64,000 nt of DNA from Rhizobium esperanzae (GTDB taxonomy: Bacteria > Pseudomonadota > Alphaproteobacteria > Rhizobiales > Rhizobiaceae): positions 124,001-188,000 of the forward strand of contig NZ_JACIFY010000003.1 in assembly GCF_014197615.1 (NCBI RefSeq), in the 5' to 3' direction. A program made the position numbers and the translations under genes. Below the pieces are notes generated by a model that worked only from the letters and a program-made list of their open reading frames with translations, was not told the origin of the DNA and searched no databases. Positions 54,244 to 63,482 of this stretch are shown here, in pieces. Each line of letters starts with the position of its first letter. The stretch's first letter is position 1.

Positions 54244-55302
54244 ATGAACAGCTCTATGAATCCGATCCGCTTCATGACGCGCACGCGCCGGACCGGACGC
54301 ATCGACATCACCGATATCTTGTCATGGGTCTGGCTGATCGGCGGAACGCTGGCGGTGCTCGTTCCGGTCGTCTGGGCAGGCCTTTCCTCGCTGAAGCCGG
54401 CGGCCGAAATCACCCGCTTTCCGCCGACGCTGCTGCCGCGCGCTGCCGTGGAGCAGACCGTGCCGGGCTTCGACAAACCGCTCAGCCTGTGGCAGGTCAC
54501 CATCGACGATCAGCAGCGCGAAATGGCTATGATCAGGCGCATCGGCCTCAAGGCCCAGATGGTCGATCCGGCAAATCCGGGGCAGCCGGTCAGCGTCGAC
54601 GTCAAGGGGATCACGCCGGTGCAGCACCTGACCGTCGCCACGGAGAATTACACCGATCCGTTGACGCGCTTCAACTTCCTGACCTTCCTGAAAAATTCGG
54701 TGTTCGTTACCGTGGTTGCGACGCTTCTGACCCTTGTTGTCAATGCCATGGCGGCCTTTGCGCTGTCGAAATATAAATTTCGCGGCGATACGACGGTTTT
54801 CGTCATCATCATTTCGACCTTGATGATCCCGCTCGCCGTCGTCATGGTCCCAGCCTATCTCGTCATCGTCGGGGTCGGGCTTGCCGACAACCTCTGGGGC
54901 GTCATCCTGCCGACGATCGCCTCTCCGACGGCCGTCTTCCTGCTGCGGCAATATATGCTGACCATACCCGACGAACTGATCGAGGCGGCGCGCGTCGATG
55001 CGGCGAGCGAATTCTGCATCTTCTGGCGTATCATCCTGCCGCTGACGGCACCGGCGCTCGCGGTGCTGGCAATCTTCTCGGTGCTCTGGCGCTGGAACGA
55101 CTTCCTCTGGCCGCTGATCGTTCTCAACAGCCGCGAGAATTTCACGCTGCAGGTCGGCCTGAACGCCTTCCAGGGAGAGTTCTCGGTGCAGTGGCACTAC
55201 ATTCTGGCGATGACCTTCCTCAGCCTGCTGCCCGTCACCGTCGTCTTCCTGTTCCTGCAGAAGTACATCACCACGGGCATTGCCGGAACCGGCATGAAGT
55301 AA
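54244..55302 (+). CDS. ABC sugar importer permease (MalG type) with an enlarged external loop
   Basis: This 352-residue permease is about 70 residues longer than the usual 275-295. The extra part lies between the first membrane segment (about 27-48) and the second (about 160-180), roughly residues 60-150, and would face the periplasm (FPPTLLPRAAVEQTVPGF, VTIDDQQREMAMIRRIG). The EAA loop is IEAARVDAASEFCIFWRIIL. The ATG at 54244 follows the preceding stop by one base. It is the last gene of the operon, before the terminator at 55384. Confidence 0.87.
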   Translation: MNSSMNPIRFMTRTRRTGRIDITDILSWVWLIGGTLAVLVPVVWAGLSSLKPAAEITRFPPTLLPRAAVEQTVPGFDKPLSLWQVTIDDQQREMAMIRRIGLKAQMVDPANPGQPVSVDVKGITPVQHLTVATENYTDPLTRFNFLTFLKNSVFVTVVATLLTLVVNAMAAFALSKYKFRGDTTVFVIIISTLMIPLAVVMVPAYLVIVGVGLADNLWGVILPTIASPTAVFLLRQYMLTIPDELIEAARVDAASEFCIFWRIILPLTAPALAVLAIFSVLWRWNDFLWPLIVLNSRENFTLQVGLNAFQGEFSVQWHYILAMTFLSLLPVTVVFLFLQKYITTGIAGTGMK

Positions 55303-55383
55303 ACGAGGCCGGCGCGTAATTCCGAGGCGCGGAGGCCTCCTCCCAAGCGTCCAAGAACCGCATTCCACGTCTCACGCGCCGAT

Positions 55384-55432
55384 GAAGCGCGCTGTATCGA
55401 ACTCGGTTCGTGCGGCGCGCTTCAGGTTTTTG
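55384..55432 (+). terminator. Rho-independent terminator of the GH28/GH105 importer operon
   Basis: GAAGCGCGC (55384-55392) pairs perfectly with GCGCGCTTC (55415-55423), followed by AGGTTTTTGT. It lies 82 bases after the last permease stop. Confidence 0.8.
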
Positions 55433-55804
55433 TCTCTGTTCGGCTTGGCGCCAACCTGCTTATTTCTTATGCAGATCCGCAGGCTCGCAGTCACGGCTAT
55501 ACGAACTGTGCATATGTATCCAAATAACGCAGAATGATGAGCCTTGCCGGGTCAGGCCGCGGTAGCGTTTACACCATCTTAATTTCCACGTGCAATTTCT
55601 TGCATGAACAGAAATAGAAATAATACCGGCCATGAAGGCTGAAAATAATTCAGTATTTTTTTAGAAAACCATAAATATATCTCTCGGCCGCAGGGCAATA
55701 ACCGCCCTTGAATTATTTATTCCGAGGAATTTCATTCGGGTGTAATTCGAATTGGCCGGTTTGGTTTGATTTGCCGGATAGGCATTACCGCCTGCCTGTT
55801 TTGA
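55433..55804. other. AT-rich intergenic stretch without a gene
   Basis: About 370 bases between the operon terminator and the chemoreceptor remnant carry no coding signal that I can support. The part from about 55570 to 55760 is clearly AT-richer than its surroundings. This looks like decayed or inserted sequence at the point where the chemoreceptor lost its 5' half. Confidence 0.5.
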
Positions 55805-56767
55805 CGCGCCGATTTCGAAAGCCTGCGAGCCGATTTCAACGCCGCCGTCGCGCAGCTCCAGCAGGCCCTGCGTGCGGTTGCCCAATAGACCGGTCAGATC
55901 GACAGCGGCACGCGCGAGATCAGCATCAGCGCCCAGGATCTTGCCAAGCGTACCGAGCAGCAAGCCTCCTCGCTCGAGGAGACCGCAGCCGCCATCGACC
56001 AGATCACCGCGAATGTTTCGAACTCCTCGAAACGTGCGGACGAGGCCCGCACTGTCGCGGTGCAGGCCAATGCCAGCGCCGTTCAGTCGGGTAAGGTGGT
56101 TGCCGATGCGGTCCACGCCATGCAGAAGATCGAGCAGTCCTCCAACCAGGTTTCGAACATCATTGGGGTGATCGACGAGATCGCCTTCCAGACTAACCTA
56201 TTGGCGCTCAATGCCGGTGTGGAAGCCGCGCGTGCCGGCGATGCCGGCAAGGGTTTTGCGGTCGTCGCACAGGAAGTGCGTGAGCTTGCCCAGCGTTCGG
56301 CACAGGCCGCCAAGGAAATCAAGGATCTTATCCGCAATTCCTCGGTGGAAGTGGAGAGCGGTGTGCGGCTCGTCAGCGAAACCGGCCAGGCGCTGAAGAC
56401 CATCGAGGACTATATTGTCACGGTCAACCAGCACATGGACGCGATCGCCACATCCGCGAAGGAGCAATCCCTGGGACTTTCGGAGGTCAACACCGCCGTC
56501 AACCAGATGGACCAGGTCACGCAGCAGAATGCGGCGATGGTCGAGGAAAGCAATGCAGCGAGCGCAACGCTTGCCGGCGAGGCAGGCCGCCTTCGTGATC
56601 TCATCGCCGGCTTCCAGCTCGGCGATGGCGGCTCATCCCAGGCCGCGGCACTCCGCAGGACCGTCACGGCCATGGCGGCGCCGGTGCGCAGCCCCAGCCC
56701 CGGGGCCGGCCGGCCCGTCGCGCGCGGCAATACGGCCCTGAAGCAGGAAGAATGGACCGAATTCTGA
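55805..56767 (+). pseudogene. Chemoreceptor remnant, 5' end lost and frame interrupted
   Basis: Recognisable chemoreceptor sequence begins abruptly at 55805 (RADFESLRADFNAAVAQL), right after a TGA (55802-55804). A TAG (55886-55888) then breaks the frame in the methylation region before GQIDSGTREISISAQDLAKR. The rest is intact: SLEETAAAIDQIT, the signalling hairpin [16 protein letters not shown] and an end EEWTEF that matches the aromatic pentapeptide bound by CheR. Membrane segments, sensor domain and HAMP are gone. The part from GTG 56060 (235 residues) could still be translated as a free signalling fragment. It most likely is a pseudogene. Confidence 0.82.
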
Positions 56768-56941
56768 TATAACCGGGACAATGCGGCGGGGCGGCTCGGC
56801 CTTCCCGCCTCGCAGAAGAGTGGTTCAGGCCTGGTCGCTTGAGCCGCTCGATTCTCTCAGCGGTCCTTCGGCTTGTCGGCCGGACGATCGACATCCATTC
56901 ATGAAGCGGCGCAGAGGTTTTGTGACTGCGAATTCATTGTG

Positions 56942-58093
56942 TCACAAAACGGTTTCGAAGAGCGGGACCAAGGCCGCGCCGATGGCGCCGGGGGCATCGA
57001 CGACCTCAGCCACCGCAAGGCTGGGAACGTCGCGCAGGACCCCGTGCCGAGGCAGATTGTTGAATTCGGTCCGGTCTATAAGCATTCTTGCCAGCGAATG
57101 CGGAAACCCGCCGCCAAGCACGATCAGGGCCGGGTCGAAGACCGCACAGATCGCGTTGATGGCTCGATTATGTGCCGGCGCGACGCGGTCGACCCATTCC
57201 GCAACGCCGTCCCAATCCACCAAAGCCTCGTTTTTCAAGTCCGCCAGCGTCAGGTCGGAGCGACCCTTGGCATGAAGATGTTGAAGCAGCAGGCTGAGTG
57301 CAGGGCGATCGTCGTATTCCTGGCGATCGAAAAGAACGGAATATTCGCCGGCATTGCCGAAACTGCCACGAAACGGCATGCCGCCGGAAACGAGGCCGCC
57401 GCCATAGCCATGAAGATGGGCAATATAGGCGAAATCCGCGACATTGCGGCCGACGCCGAAAATCGCTTCCGCCAAAGCGGCGGTTCTGGCCACATTGTCT
57501 GCCCAGACAGGCAGGCCGAGCTGCGCTCCAAGCACGGGCGCCAGGTCGATCAACGACCAATGAGCAAGCGGCAGAGGGCAGTTGAAGGCTGTGTCCAGCA
57601 TGCGGTGGCCGGCGACCGCCAGACCCACGCCGAGGATATCGCGCCGCTTGGCATCCCGGCGGGCAAGAAGCTCTTCGACCGCCGCTTCGATCCGCGCCAT
57701 CTCCGCGGCGAGCGACGATCCGGCCTGCGGAATTTCCATATTTTCCAACGGTTCTCCAAAACCCATCAGGCAGAGACCGATCGAGCCGACATTCACGGAG
57801 ATGCCGAGCGTCAAACACCAATCCCTGCAAAGGCTGAGCTCGGGACTGGGCGGTCCGGGGCGTCGGGTTTCCGACGGGGAAAAGACGATCATTCCCCGAT
57901 CGTGAAGCCGCCCGACGATCCTGTGCAGCGATTGCTGGGTAAGATCGAGCGGTTCGGTCAGGTCGGAGCGTTCGATCCCCGGAGACTTCCAGATCAGCCG
58001 CAAAAGGTCCCGCTCATTGCGGGAGGCAACGCGCGCAGGTTGCGTATCCCGCAAGAATTGCGTCGCAACATGATTGAGAGGGACGTACTTCAT
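56942..58093 (-). CDS. ROK-family transcriptional regulator
   Basis: This 383-residue protein has an N-terminal helix-turn-helix (RNERDLLRLIWKSPGIERSDL, then TQQSLHRIVGRLHDRG; about 25-68) and a C-terminal ROK sugar-kinase-like domain. The zinc motif of ROK proteins (CxCGxxGC) is absent: the corresponding place reads FGNAGEYSVLF. So it probably binds a sugar without kinase activity. It is divergent from the AraC gene at 58320 and close to the second polysaccharide locus, which it might control. Confidence 0.85.
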   Translation of the reverse strand: MKYVPLNHVATQFLRDTQPARVASRNERDLLRLIWKSPGIERSDLTEPLDLTQQSLHRIVGRLHDRGMIVFSPSETRRPGPPSPELSLCRDWCLTLGISVNVGSIGLCLMGFGEPLENMEIPQAGSSLAAEMARIEAAVEELLARRDAKRRDILGVGLAVAGHRMLDTAFNCPLPLAHWSLIDLAPVLGAQLGLPVWADNVARTAALAEAIFGVGRNVADFAYIAHLHGYGGGLVSGGMPFRGSFGNAGEYSVLFDRQEYDDRPALSLLLQHLHAKGRSDLTLADLKNEALVDWDGVAEWVDRVAPAHNRAINAICAVFDPALIVLGGGFPHSLARMLIDRTEFNNLPRHGVLRDVPSLAVAEVVDAPGAIGAALVPLFETVL

Positions 58094-58319
58094 TTTCAGA
58101 TCGTTTTGATTTACACTGCAGGTGTGAAACCTGCCGAGGGAAATGCTTTGCTTCTGTCAAACCGAGGGTCAGTCCCCAATTTGTAAGTCCTGCTTACCGC
58201 ATCGAAGTCGGCCAAGCCAGCCAAGGTGACGGTATTTCCTGGAGACGAAGGGACTATATCCGAGAAGATGGAGAGCACGGTGGATCGGCGGGCGTGAAAA
58301 AGGAGAAGAACCGAGCTGC

Positions 58320-59351
58320 ATGGTATGGTTGAGATCTCAGAAACCGGCTTATCCGCGCGAACGTGACTACGGCTTCTTGCCGACTCATGAAGGCGGTGAC
58401 TTCGAGTCGATGGTACAAGCCTTTACGACTGGCTATGGGGTCTTTGGCGCGAAGCCGCTGCACAATGAGCGAAGCTTCGCCTGGGCAACGGATTTGAGGG
58501 CAAGCGGAACGCTGACGGCGGTTCATTCGGTTTTTCAGAACTCCTGGGAGATTCGAACGCTCGATGAAACCCCGCAACACCTTGCTTTCTATATCCCGCA
58601 CACCGGGTCTTTTCGCCTGACGGTCGGGAAGCGGACGGTCGAAGGGGCGCCAGGTCGTATTCTCATGGCCAATAACCACCAAGCCGGCGATCGGGTCGTT
58701 CAAGGCGATCAGCACTGTTCGGACGTTCTTTTCCTGGATTGGAAGGTCGTCAGGCGAACGCTCTTTTCGCTCCTGGAAACGCCGACCCTCGATTCGATCG
58801 ACTTGGAACCCGTCGTGGACCTTGCAACGCCGTCAGGCCGGCTTATCGGCAACCTCGCGCAAACCATCGTGCAGGGCATGCGCAACGGCGGCCCGCTTCT
58901 ATCTTCGCCGCTGGCTGTATCGACGATGAGCGAAACGCTCGCCGATCTCGTGATTCGATTTGGCCATCATCGTCTCTCCGGCCATTTCGAAAAGAAGAAA
59001 GTATCGGCGGTTGCACCGTGGCACGTCCGGCGCGCCATCGACTATATGCACGCCAATATCGCCGAGCCTTTCACCATGTCGATGGTTGCTGATCAAGTCG
59101 GGATTTCACTACGCGCGCTGCAAACGGGCTTCAAAGCCTTCCGGGGAACGTCGCCAGGCGCCTATCTGCGCACGATCAGACTGAAAGCCGTTCACGACCA
59201 ATTGCGGGATCCCTTCAACCAGCAAACCCTTCGCGACATCTGCATCACGTGGGGCTTCTTTCATCCGGGCAGGTTTTCTGCGATCTATCGCAGTGCTTTC
59301 GGAGAAAGCCCGCGCGACACCCGCCTGCGGGCGGAGAGTTCGCCGCGCTGA
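58320..59351 (+). CDS. AraC-family transcriptional regulator
   Basis: This 343-residue protein has an N-terminal cupin-like sensing domain (about 40-190, LAFYIPHTGSFRLTVG) and a C-terminal AraC DNA-binding domain (about 240-335): AIDYMHANIAEPFTMSMVAD, VGISLRALQTGFKAFRGTSP and the second helix pair ICITWGFFHPGRFSAIYRSAFGESP (named by segments). It is divergent from the ROK gene and converges with the LacI gene. The target and effector are unknown. Confidence 0.87.
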   Translation: MVWLRSQKPAYPRERDYGFLPTHEGGDFESMVQAFTTGYGVFGAKPLHNERSFAWATDLRASGTLTAVHSVFQNSWEIRTLDETPQHLAFYIPHTGSFRLTVGKRTVEGAPGRILMANNHQAGDRVVQGDQHCSDVLFLDWKVVRRTLFSLLETPTLDSIDLEPVVDLATPSGRLIGNLAQTIVQGMRNGGPLLSSPLAVSTMSETLADLVIRFGHHRLSGHFEKKKVSAVAPWHVRRAIDYMHANIAEPFTMSMVADQVGISLRALQTGFKAFRGTSPGAYLRTIRLKAVHDQLRDPFNQQTLRDICITWGFFHPGRFSAIYRSAFGESPRDTRLRAESSPR

Positions 59352-59366
59352 GCGCGGCGCGATCTT

Positions 59367-60407
59367 TCAGAGGCGGGGTGGCGCGATGCTGCCGCGCAAG
59401 ACGAGATGGCACCCGAGTTCCAGGCGATGGGCGGGCCGCTGCGGGTCGTTGGCGATCAATCTCTGTTCGATGAGCGCCAAGGCCGCGGCACCGAGCTTGT
59501 CGGTGGGAACGCTGACCGTTGAAAGCGGCGGGCGGCTGAATTCGCCGGGGACGATATCGTCGAAGCCCAGCACCGATATTGCTTCGGGCACGCGTATGCC
59601 GCGATCGGCCAAGGCCTTCAGGCAGCCGAGCGCCAGATTGTCGGCGGCGCAGAAGACGGCGGTGGCGCCTTTCATCTTGGAATCGCGATCGAGCAGCGCA
59701 TTGATGGCAGCCTCGCCGTGCCTCGGCTCATATCCTTCGGCCTCTAGAATCATATCGTTGGGCATCGGAAGCTGGGCGGCGAAATAGGCATCGGAAAAGC
59801 CGTCATATCGGCGCTGGATCGTTGTGCGGCCTTTCCAGGTCAGATGCAGGATGCGGCGATGCCCGAGCGCCAGCAGATGCTCGATGCCGAGCCGGGCGCC
59901 GAAGCGGTTTTCGGGTGTCACCGTATCGACCAGCATCGCCGGATCCTCGCCGTTGACGATGACAACCGGCATATCAGGGGAGGCGAGGCTGCGGATCAGT
60001 TCCGGCTGATCGTCATTCAGGACGACGATGCCGTCGGCACGCTCCATGAGTGCGATCTGCCTGACCTGGGCACCATCGATGCGCCGGCCGGTGCTGACGA
60101 AGGGCACGATTCGGATCCCGCGGCGCTCGCATTCTTTCCTGAGGCCGTTGAGGATCGTCCAGCTCACCAGGTTGAGGTCGCTTTCCGGCGCGGCATCGTC
60201 TGGAATGGCGAGAAGCAGGACGCGCAGCGCCGCAATCGTCGCCTTCTTCCGCCGGCGATCCAGGTAACCCAGGCGTTTGGCCGAATCCAGCACCCTTTCG
60301 CGCACTTCGACCGTCAGCGGCGCGGTACCGTTCAGCGCGTGCGAGGCCGTGCTCAGCGATACGTCCGCGTCGCGCGCGACATCCTTGAGATTGACTTTGC
60401 GTTCCAC
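59367..60407 (-). CDS. LacI-family transcriptional regulator
   Basis: This 346-residue protein has the LacI helix-turn-helix (NLKDVARDADVSLSTASHAL, residues 6-25) and an effector domain with FCAADNLALGCLKALADRGI and VLGFDDIVPGEF. The start is GTG 60407, which gives VERKVNLKD; the frame to 60446 adds unlikely residues. It is a candidate regulator of the operators at 46985-47142, though distant. It converges with the AraC gene and stands alone. Confidence 0.85.
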   Translation of the reverse strand: MERKVNLKDVARDADVSLSTASHALNGTAPLTVEVRERVLDSAKRLGYLDRRRKKATIAALRVLLLAIPDDAAPESDLNLVSWTILNGLRKECERRGIRIVPFVSTGRRIDGAQVRQIALMERADGIVVLNDDQPELIRSLASPDMPVVIVNGEDPAMLVDTVTPENRFGARLGIEHLLALGHRRILHLTWKGRTTIQRRYDGFSDAYFAAQLPMPNDMILEAEGYEPRHGEAAINALLDRDSKMKGATAVFCAADNLALGCLKALADRGIRVPEAISVLGFDDIVPGEFSRPPLSTVSVPTDKLGAAALALIEQRLIANDPQRPAHRLELGCHLVLRGSIAPPRL

Positions 60408-60471
60408 TTTATTCCGTCGCGAATTGAGGTCGTGCTTACGAAGCACAAGCTAACTCGATGTTTTCACACAA

Positions 60472-60503
60472 AGACTCCAAAAAAGCTAGTTGCGCTGGAG
60501 TCT
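60472..60503. other. Inverted repeat in the gap between the LacI and TetR genes
   Basis: AGACTCCA (60472-60479) and TGGAGTCT (60496-60503) flank a 16-base centre. It lies 82 bases after the TetR gene (leftward) and 65 bases before the LacI start. It could be a transcript end for tetR or a regulator site for the LacI promoter. The evidence does not decide. Confidence 0.4.
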
Positions 60504-60584
60504 ATTTTTCCTCTTTCGGCGAAAACCGGCTGCAGGGCTGAGCAGCAAACGAACGATGAATACGAACGTCGGTGCCATTGGCGA

Positions 60585-61217
60585 TTAGGGAGACTTGGCG
60601 AGCAGGCCGTTAAACAACAGGTCGAAATAGGTCCGCAGGAAGGCCTCCTTGTTGGGAGTGGGCACGCGGCGGTCGTCGAATATCAGCCGCAGCACCGTCG
60701 TCGTCAGGATGGGCGCGACCACGATGTCGGAGAATTCCACCGGAATTTCGCGGAATTCTCCCGACGCCACGCCTTCCAGGAGGAGGGCGTCGAGCTTGGC
60801 GATCACAGGTGCGATGAACTGATCGTGGTGGCGGTCGATCAGGTCGGGGAACCTGTGCCCCTCCGCAATGACGAGCCGCGTCAGCTCGCGGGTCGTGCGA
60901 TCCTCGGCGATCTGTTCGTAAAGCAGGGCGAGAATGGCCTTCAGCCTGTCGGTCGTGGTGCCGCTGAGCCCGTCGGTTATTGCGAGCAATTCCTGAAATG
61001 GCACGGAGAAGTGATTGATCATCGCTTCGAAAAGCTTTTCCTTCGTCTCGAAGTAAACGTAGACGGTGCCTTTGGTGACGCCGACCCTGTCGGCGATATC
61101 TTCGACTCGCGTGCCGGCGAAACCGCATCTGACGAATTCCTCGAAGGCGGCATCGAGGATCTGCATGGGCCGCAGCGCCTTCTGTTCCGCGCGTGTGAGC
61201 TTTTTCTCAACTGCCAT
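60585..61217 (-). CDS. TetR-family repressor of the RND efflux operon
   Basis: This 210-residue protein has the TetR helix-turn-helix (ILDAAFEEFVRCGFAGTRVE, then DRVGVTKGTVYVYFETKEKLF; about 20-64) and a helical ligand domain. It is divergent from the efflux genes, with a palindrome over the promoter at 61273-61292. It most likely represses the pump until a pumped compound binds. The leftward transcript carries only this gene. Confidence 0.88.
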   Translation of the reverse strand: MAVEKKLTRAEQKALRPMQILDAAFEEFVRCGFAGTRVEDIADRVGVTKGTVYVYFETKEKLFEAMINHFSVPFQELLAITDGLSGTTTDRLKAILALLYEQIAEDRTTRELTRLVIAEGHRFPDLIDRHHDQFIAPVIAKLDALLLEGVASGEFREIPVEFSDIVVAPILTTTVLRLIFDDRRVPTPNKEAFLRTYFDLLFNGLLAKSP

Positions 61218-61272
61218 TTTTCCTCGGCTCTCTTTGTCGCACCGCCCTCATTCCCCGCGGCACAAAGTTTCA

Positions 61273-61301
61273 TTGACTAATGCGTCAGTCAATTATATAT
61301 G
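61273..61301 (+). promoter_or_regulatory. Efflux operon promoter with TetR-type operator
   Basis: TTGACT (61273-61278) and TATATG (61296-61301) form a promoter with a 17-base spacer. The palindrome TTGACTAATGCGTCAGTCAA (61273-61292) covers the -35 box, so TetR binding would block RNA polymerase. The site lies 55 bases from the TetR start and can control both directions. Confidence 0.75.
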
Positions 61302-61329
61302 AGCTGCCGTTGAGAGCAAGAGGTCAACT

Positions 61330-62403
61330 ATGAGAACCATTCTGGTCGCCACAGCGATCGTATGTGCCGCCGGTCTCGCATCCTGCAGCGATGGGGGCGG
61401 GCCGACCAAGCCTGCCGCGCGGCAGGTCGGCGTCGTCGTCGCCAAATCTGAGCCGCTGGTTCAGGGCGGCGCAATTACGGGAGAAGTCCGGGCGCGCGTC
61501 CAGACCGATCTGTCCTTTCGCGTCAGCGGCAAGATCATCGAGCGGCTGGTCGACGTCGGGCAATCGGTGAAGGCCGGGCAGGTCCTGGCACGTATCGATC
61601 CGGAAGAGCAGAAGGCCGACCTGGATGTTGCGGCGGCCAATCTTCAGTCCGCTGAGGCGCAGCAGACCCAGGCGCAGCTCGCATTCGACCGCCAGCAGAG
61701 CCTGTTTCGAACGCAGGTAACGACGCGCGCCGCGCTCGACCAGGCGCAAGAGGCGCTTCTGACCGCGCAGGCATCGACGAAGTCGGCGCAGGCGCTGCTG
61801 GAGACCGCGCAGGACACTCTGACCTATACGGAGCTGAAGGCCGACGCCGACGGCATGATCACCGCCCGCAATGCCGAGGTTGGGCAAGTGGCGCAGGCCG
61901 CCCAGGTTGTCTTCACCCTTGCCCATGACGGCGGCCGGGACGCCGTCTTCGAAGTGGTCGAAAGCGCATTCCTGCGCCCGATCGACGGCGACGGAACGGT
62001 GAACCTTCTGTCGGACCCGACGCAGAAGATCACGGCGAAGGTTCGCGAGATTTCACCGACGATCGATTCCTCCACCGGCACCGTCAGGGTGAAGGTCGCG
62101 CTGTCGAGCGACGCCCCCATTCCGCTCGGCGCTCCCGTCGTAGGGAAATTCAATTACGCTGCGCAGGACGTCATTCAACTGCCTTGGTCGGCCATGACCT
62201 CCAAGGACGGCAAGCCGGCGGTCTGGATCATCGATCCCGCATCCTCTGCGGTTTCGGTGAAGGCGATCGACGTCGCCGGCTACGAAACCGGCAGCTTCAT
62301 CGTCAAGTCGGGCGTGTCGGCAGGAGAGGTCGTGGTGACCGAGGGGACCCAATTCCTGAGGCCGGCTGAAATCGTGTCTTATGTCAAGGAAGCTTCCAAG
62401 TGA
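61330..62403 (+). CDS. RND efflux periplasmic adaptor, lipoprotein (first copy)
   Basis: This 357-residue protein has a lipoprotein signal with lipobox LASC (cysteine at about residue 19), a biotinyl-lipoyl-like domain (TDLSFRVSGKIIERLVDVGQ, about 59-78), a helical hairpin (about 95-165) and beta-barrel parts. Such adaptors join an inner-membrane RND pump to an outer-membrane channel. It overlaps the second adaptor gene by 4 bases. It lies just downstream of the TetR-controlled promoter. Confidence 0.88.
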   Translation: MRTILVATAIVCAAGLASCSDGGGPTKPAARQVGVVVAKSEPLVQGGAITGEVRARVQTDLSFRVSGKIIERLVDVGQSVKAGQVLARIDPEEQKADLDVAAANLQSAEAQQTQAQLAFDRQQSLFRTQVTTRAALDQAQEALLTAQASTKSAQALLETAQDTLTYTELKADADGMITARNAEVGQVAQAAQVVFTLAHDGGRDAVFEVVESAFLRPIDGDGTVNLLSDPTQKITAKVREISPTIDSSTGTVRVKVALSSDAPIPLGAPVVGKFNYAAQDVIQLPWSAMTSKDGKPAVWIIDPASSAVSVKAIDVAGYETGSFIVKSGVSAGEVVVTEGTQFLRPAEIVSYVKEASK

Positions 62404-63482
62404 GTATTCGTCCCAAGATAATCGCACTGATGATGGGTGCGGCCCTGATCTCCTGCACGAAGCAGGAGGAAAGCAAGGATGAAGCGCCTCGTCCCGTGCT
62501 GTCGACGACGGTCAAGCAGACAGCGGCTTCGAGCCTCGGCCTGACTGGAACGATCGAGCCGACGATCGAGACCGACCTCGGCTTCCGGATCCTCGGGCGG
62601 ATGATCGCCCGTAACGTCAATGTCGGTGACATCGTCAAAAAGGGTGACGTTGTGGCCGCCATCGATCCGCTGGCGCTGGAACTTGCTGTGCGCAATGCCC
62701 AGTCCGACGTGGAAAACAGCGATGCCCAGCTCAGGAATGCGGTGACCACGGAGCAACGCCAGCGCGCGCTGGTGGAATCGCGTTCCGGCACCGAAGCCTC
62801 GCTCGAAGAGGCAGAACAGGCAAGGCGGACGGCCGCAGCCGCGGTCGCCAAGGCGCAGGCCAATCTCGACAAGGCCAGGGAGCAGCTCGGTTACGCCCAG
62901 CTTCAGCCGGAATTCGATGGCGTCGTGACGGCGACCTCCGCCGAGGTCGGCCAGGTCGTCTCGGCCGGCCAGACGGTCGTCACGATCGCGCGGCCGGACA
63001 AGCGCGACGCGGTGGTCGACGTGCCCCAGGCCGCCGCCCAGAAACTGAAGATCGGTGCGCCCTTCGAAGTGACGCTGCAGCTCGAACCTTCGATCCGCAC
63101 GACAGGCGTCGTGCGCGAGATTGCGCCGGAGGCAGAAACCGCGACCCGCACGAGCAGGACGAAGATCGCGCTCTCGGATCCGCCTGAAGCCTTCAGGCTC
63201 GGCGCAGTGATCACCGCCTCTGCCACAATTGCCGCGGATCCCGAGATCTTGCTGCCTTCCTCGGCAATCCTTGCCGGCAGCGAAGGCCCGAGCGTCTGGA
63301 TCGTCGACGTACCGGCCAAGAAGGTAACGCTCCGCCGCGTGAAGATCGACGGCGACGTCGTCGACGGCGGCACTGTCCGCATCACCGAAGGGCTTGCTCC
63401 CGGAGAAAAGGTGGTCGTGGCAGGCGTGCATAAACTTGAAGATGGCCAGGCCATCAGGATCGACCAGGAGATCAGCCAGTGA
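62400..63482 (+). CDS. RND efflux periplasmic adaptor, lipoprotein (second copy)
   Basis: This 360-residue adaptor starts at GTG 62400, overlapping the first adaptor's stop. It has its own lipobox ALISC (cysteine at about residue 19), the lipoyl half-motif ETDLGFRILGRMIARNVNVGD, a helical hairpin (about 100-165) and PEFDGVVTATSAEVGQVVSAG. Two different adaptors with one pump are known from several Gram-negative pumps and may form a mixed hexamer. It overlaps the pump gene by 4 bases. Confidence 0.88.
   Translation: MSIRPKIIALMMGAALISCTKQEESKDEAPRPVLSTTVKQTAASSLGLTGTIEPTIETDLGFRILGRMIARNVNVGDIVKKGDVVAAIDPLALELAVRNAQSDVENSDAQLRNAVTTEQRQRALVESRSGTEASLEEAEQARRTAAAAVAKAQANLDKAREQLGYAQLQPEFDGVVTATSAEVGQVVSAGQTVVTIARPDKRDAVVDVPQAAAQKLKIGAPFEVTLQLEPSIRTTGVVREIAPEAETATRTSRTKIALSDPPEAFRLGAVITASATIAADPEILLPSSAILAGSEGPSVWIVDVPAKKVTLRRVKIDGDVVDGGTVRITEGLAPGEKVVVAGVHKLEDGQAIRIDQEISQ

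Noticed and set aside
59844..61280. A 478-codon open frame on the plus strand
   Set aside because: It is antisense to the LacI and TetR genes and crosses their control regions. No motif is present.
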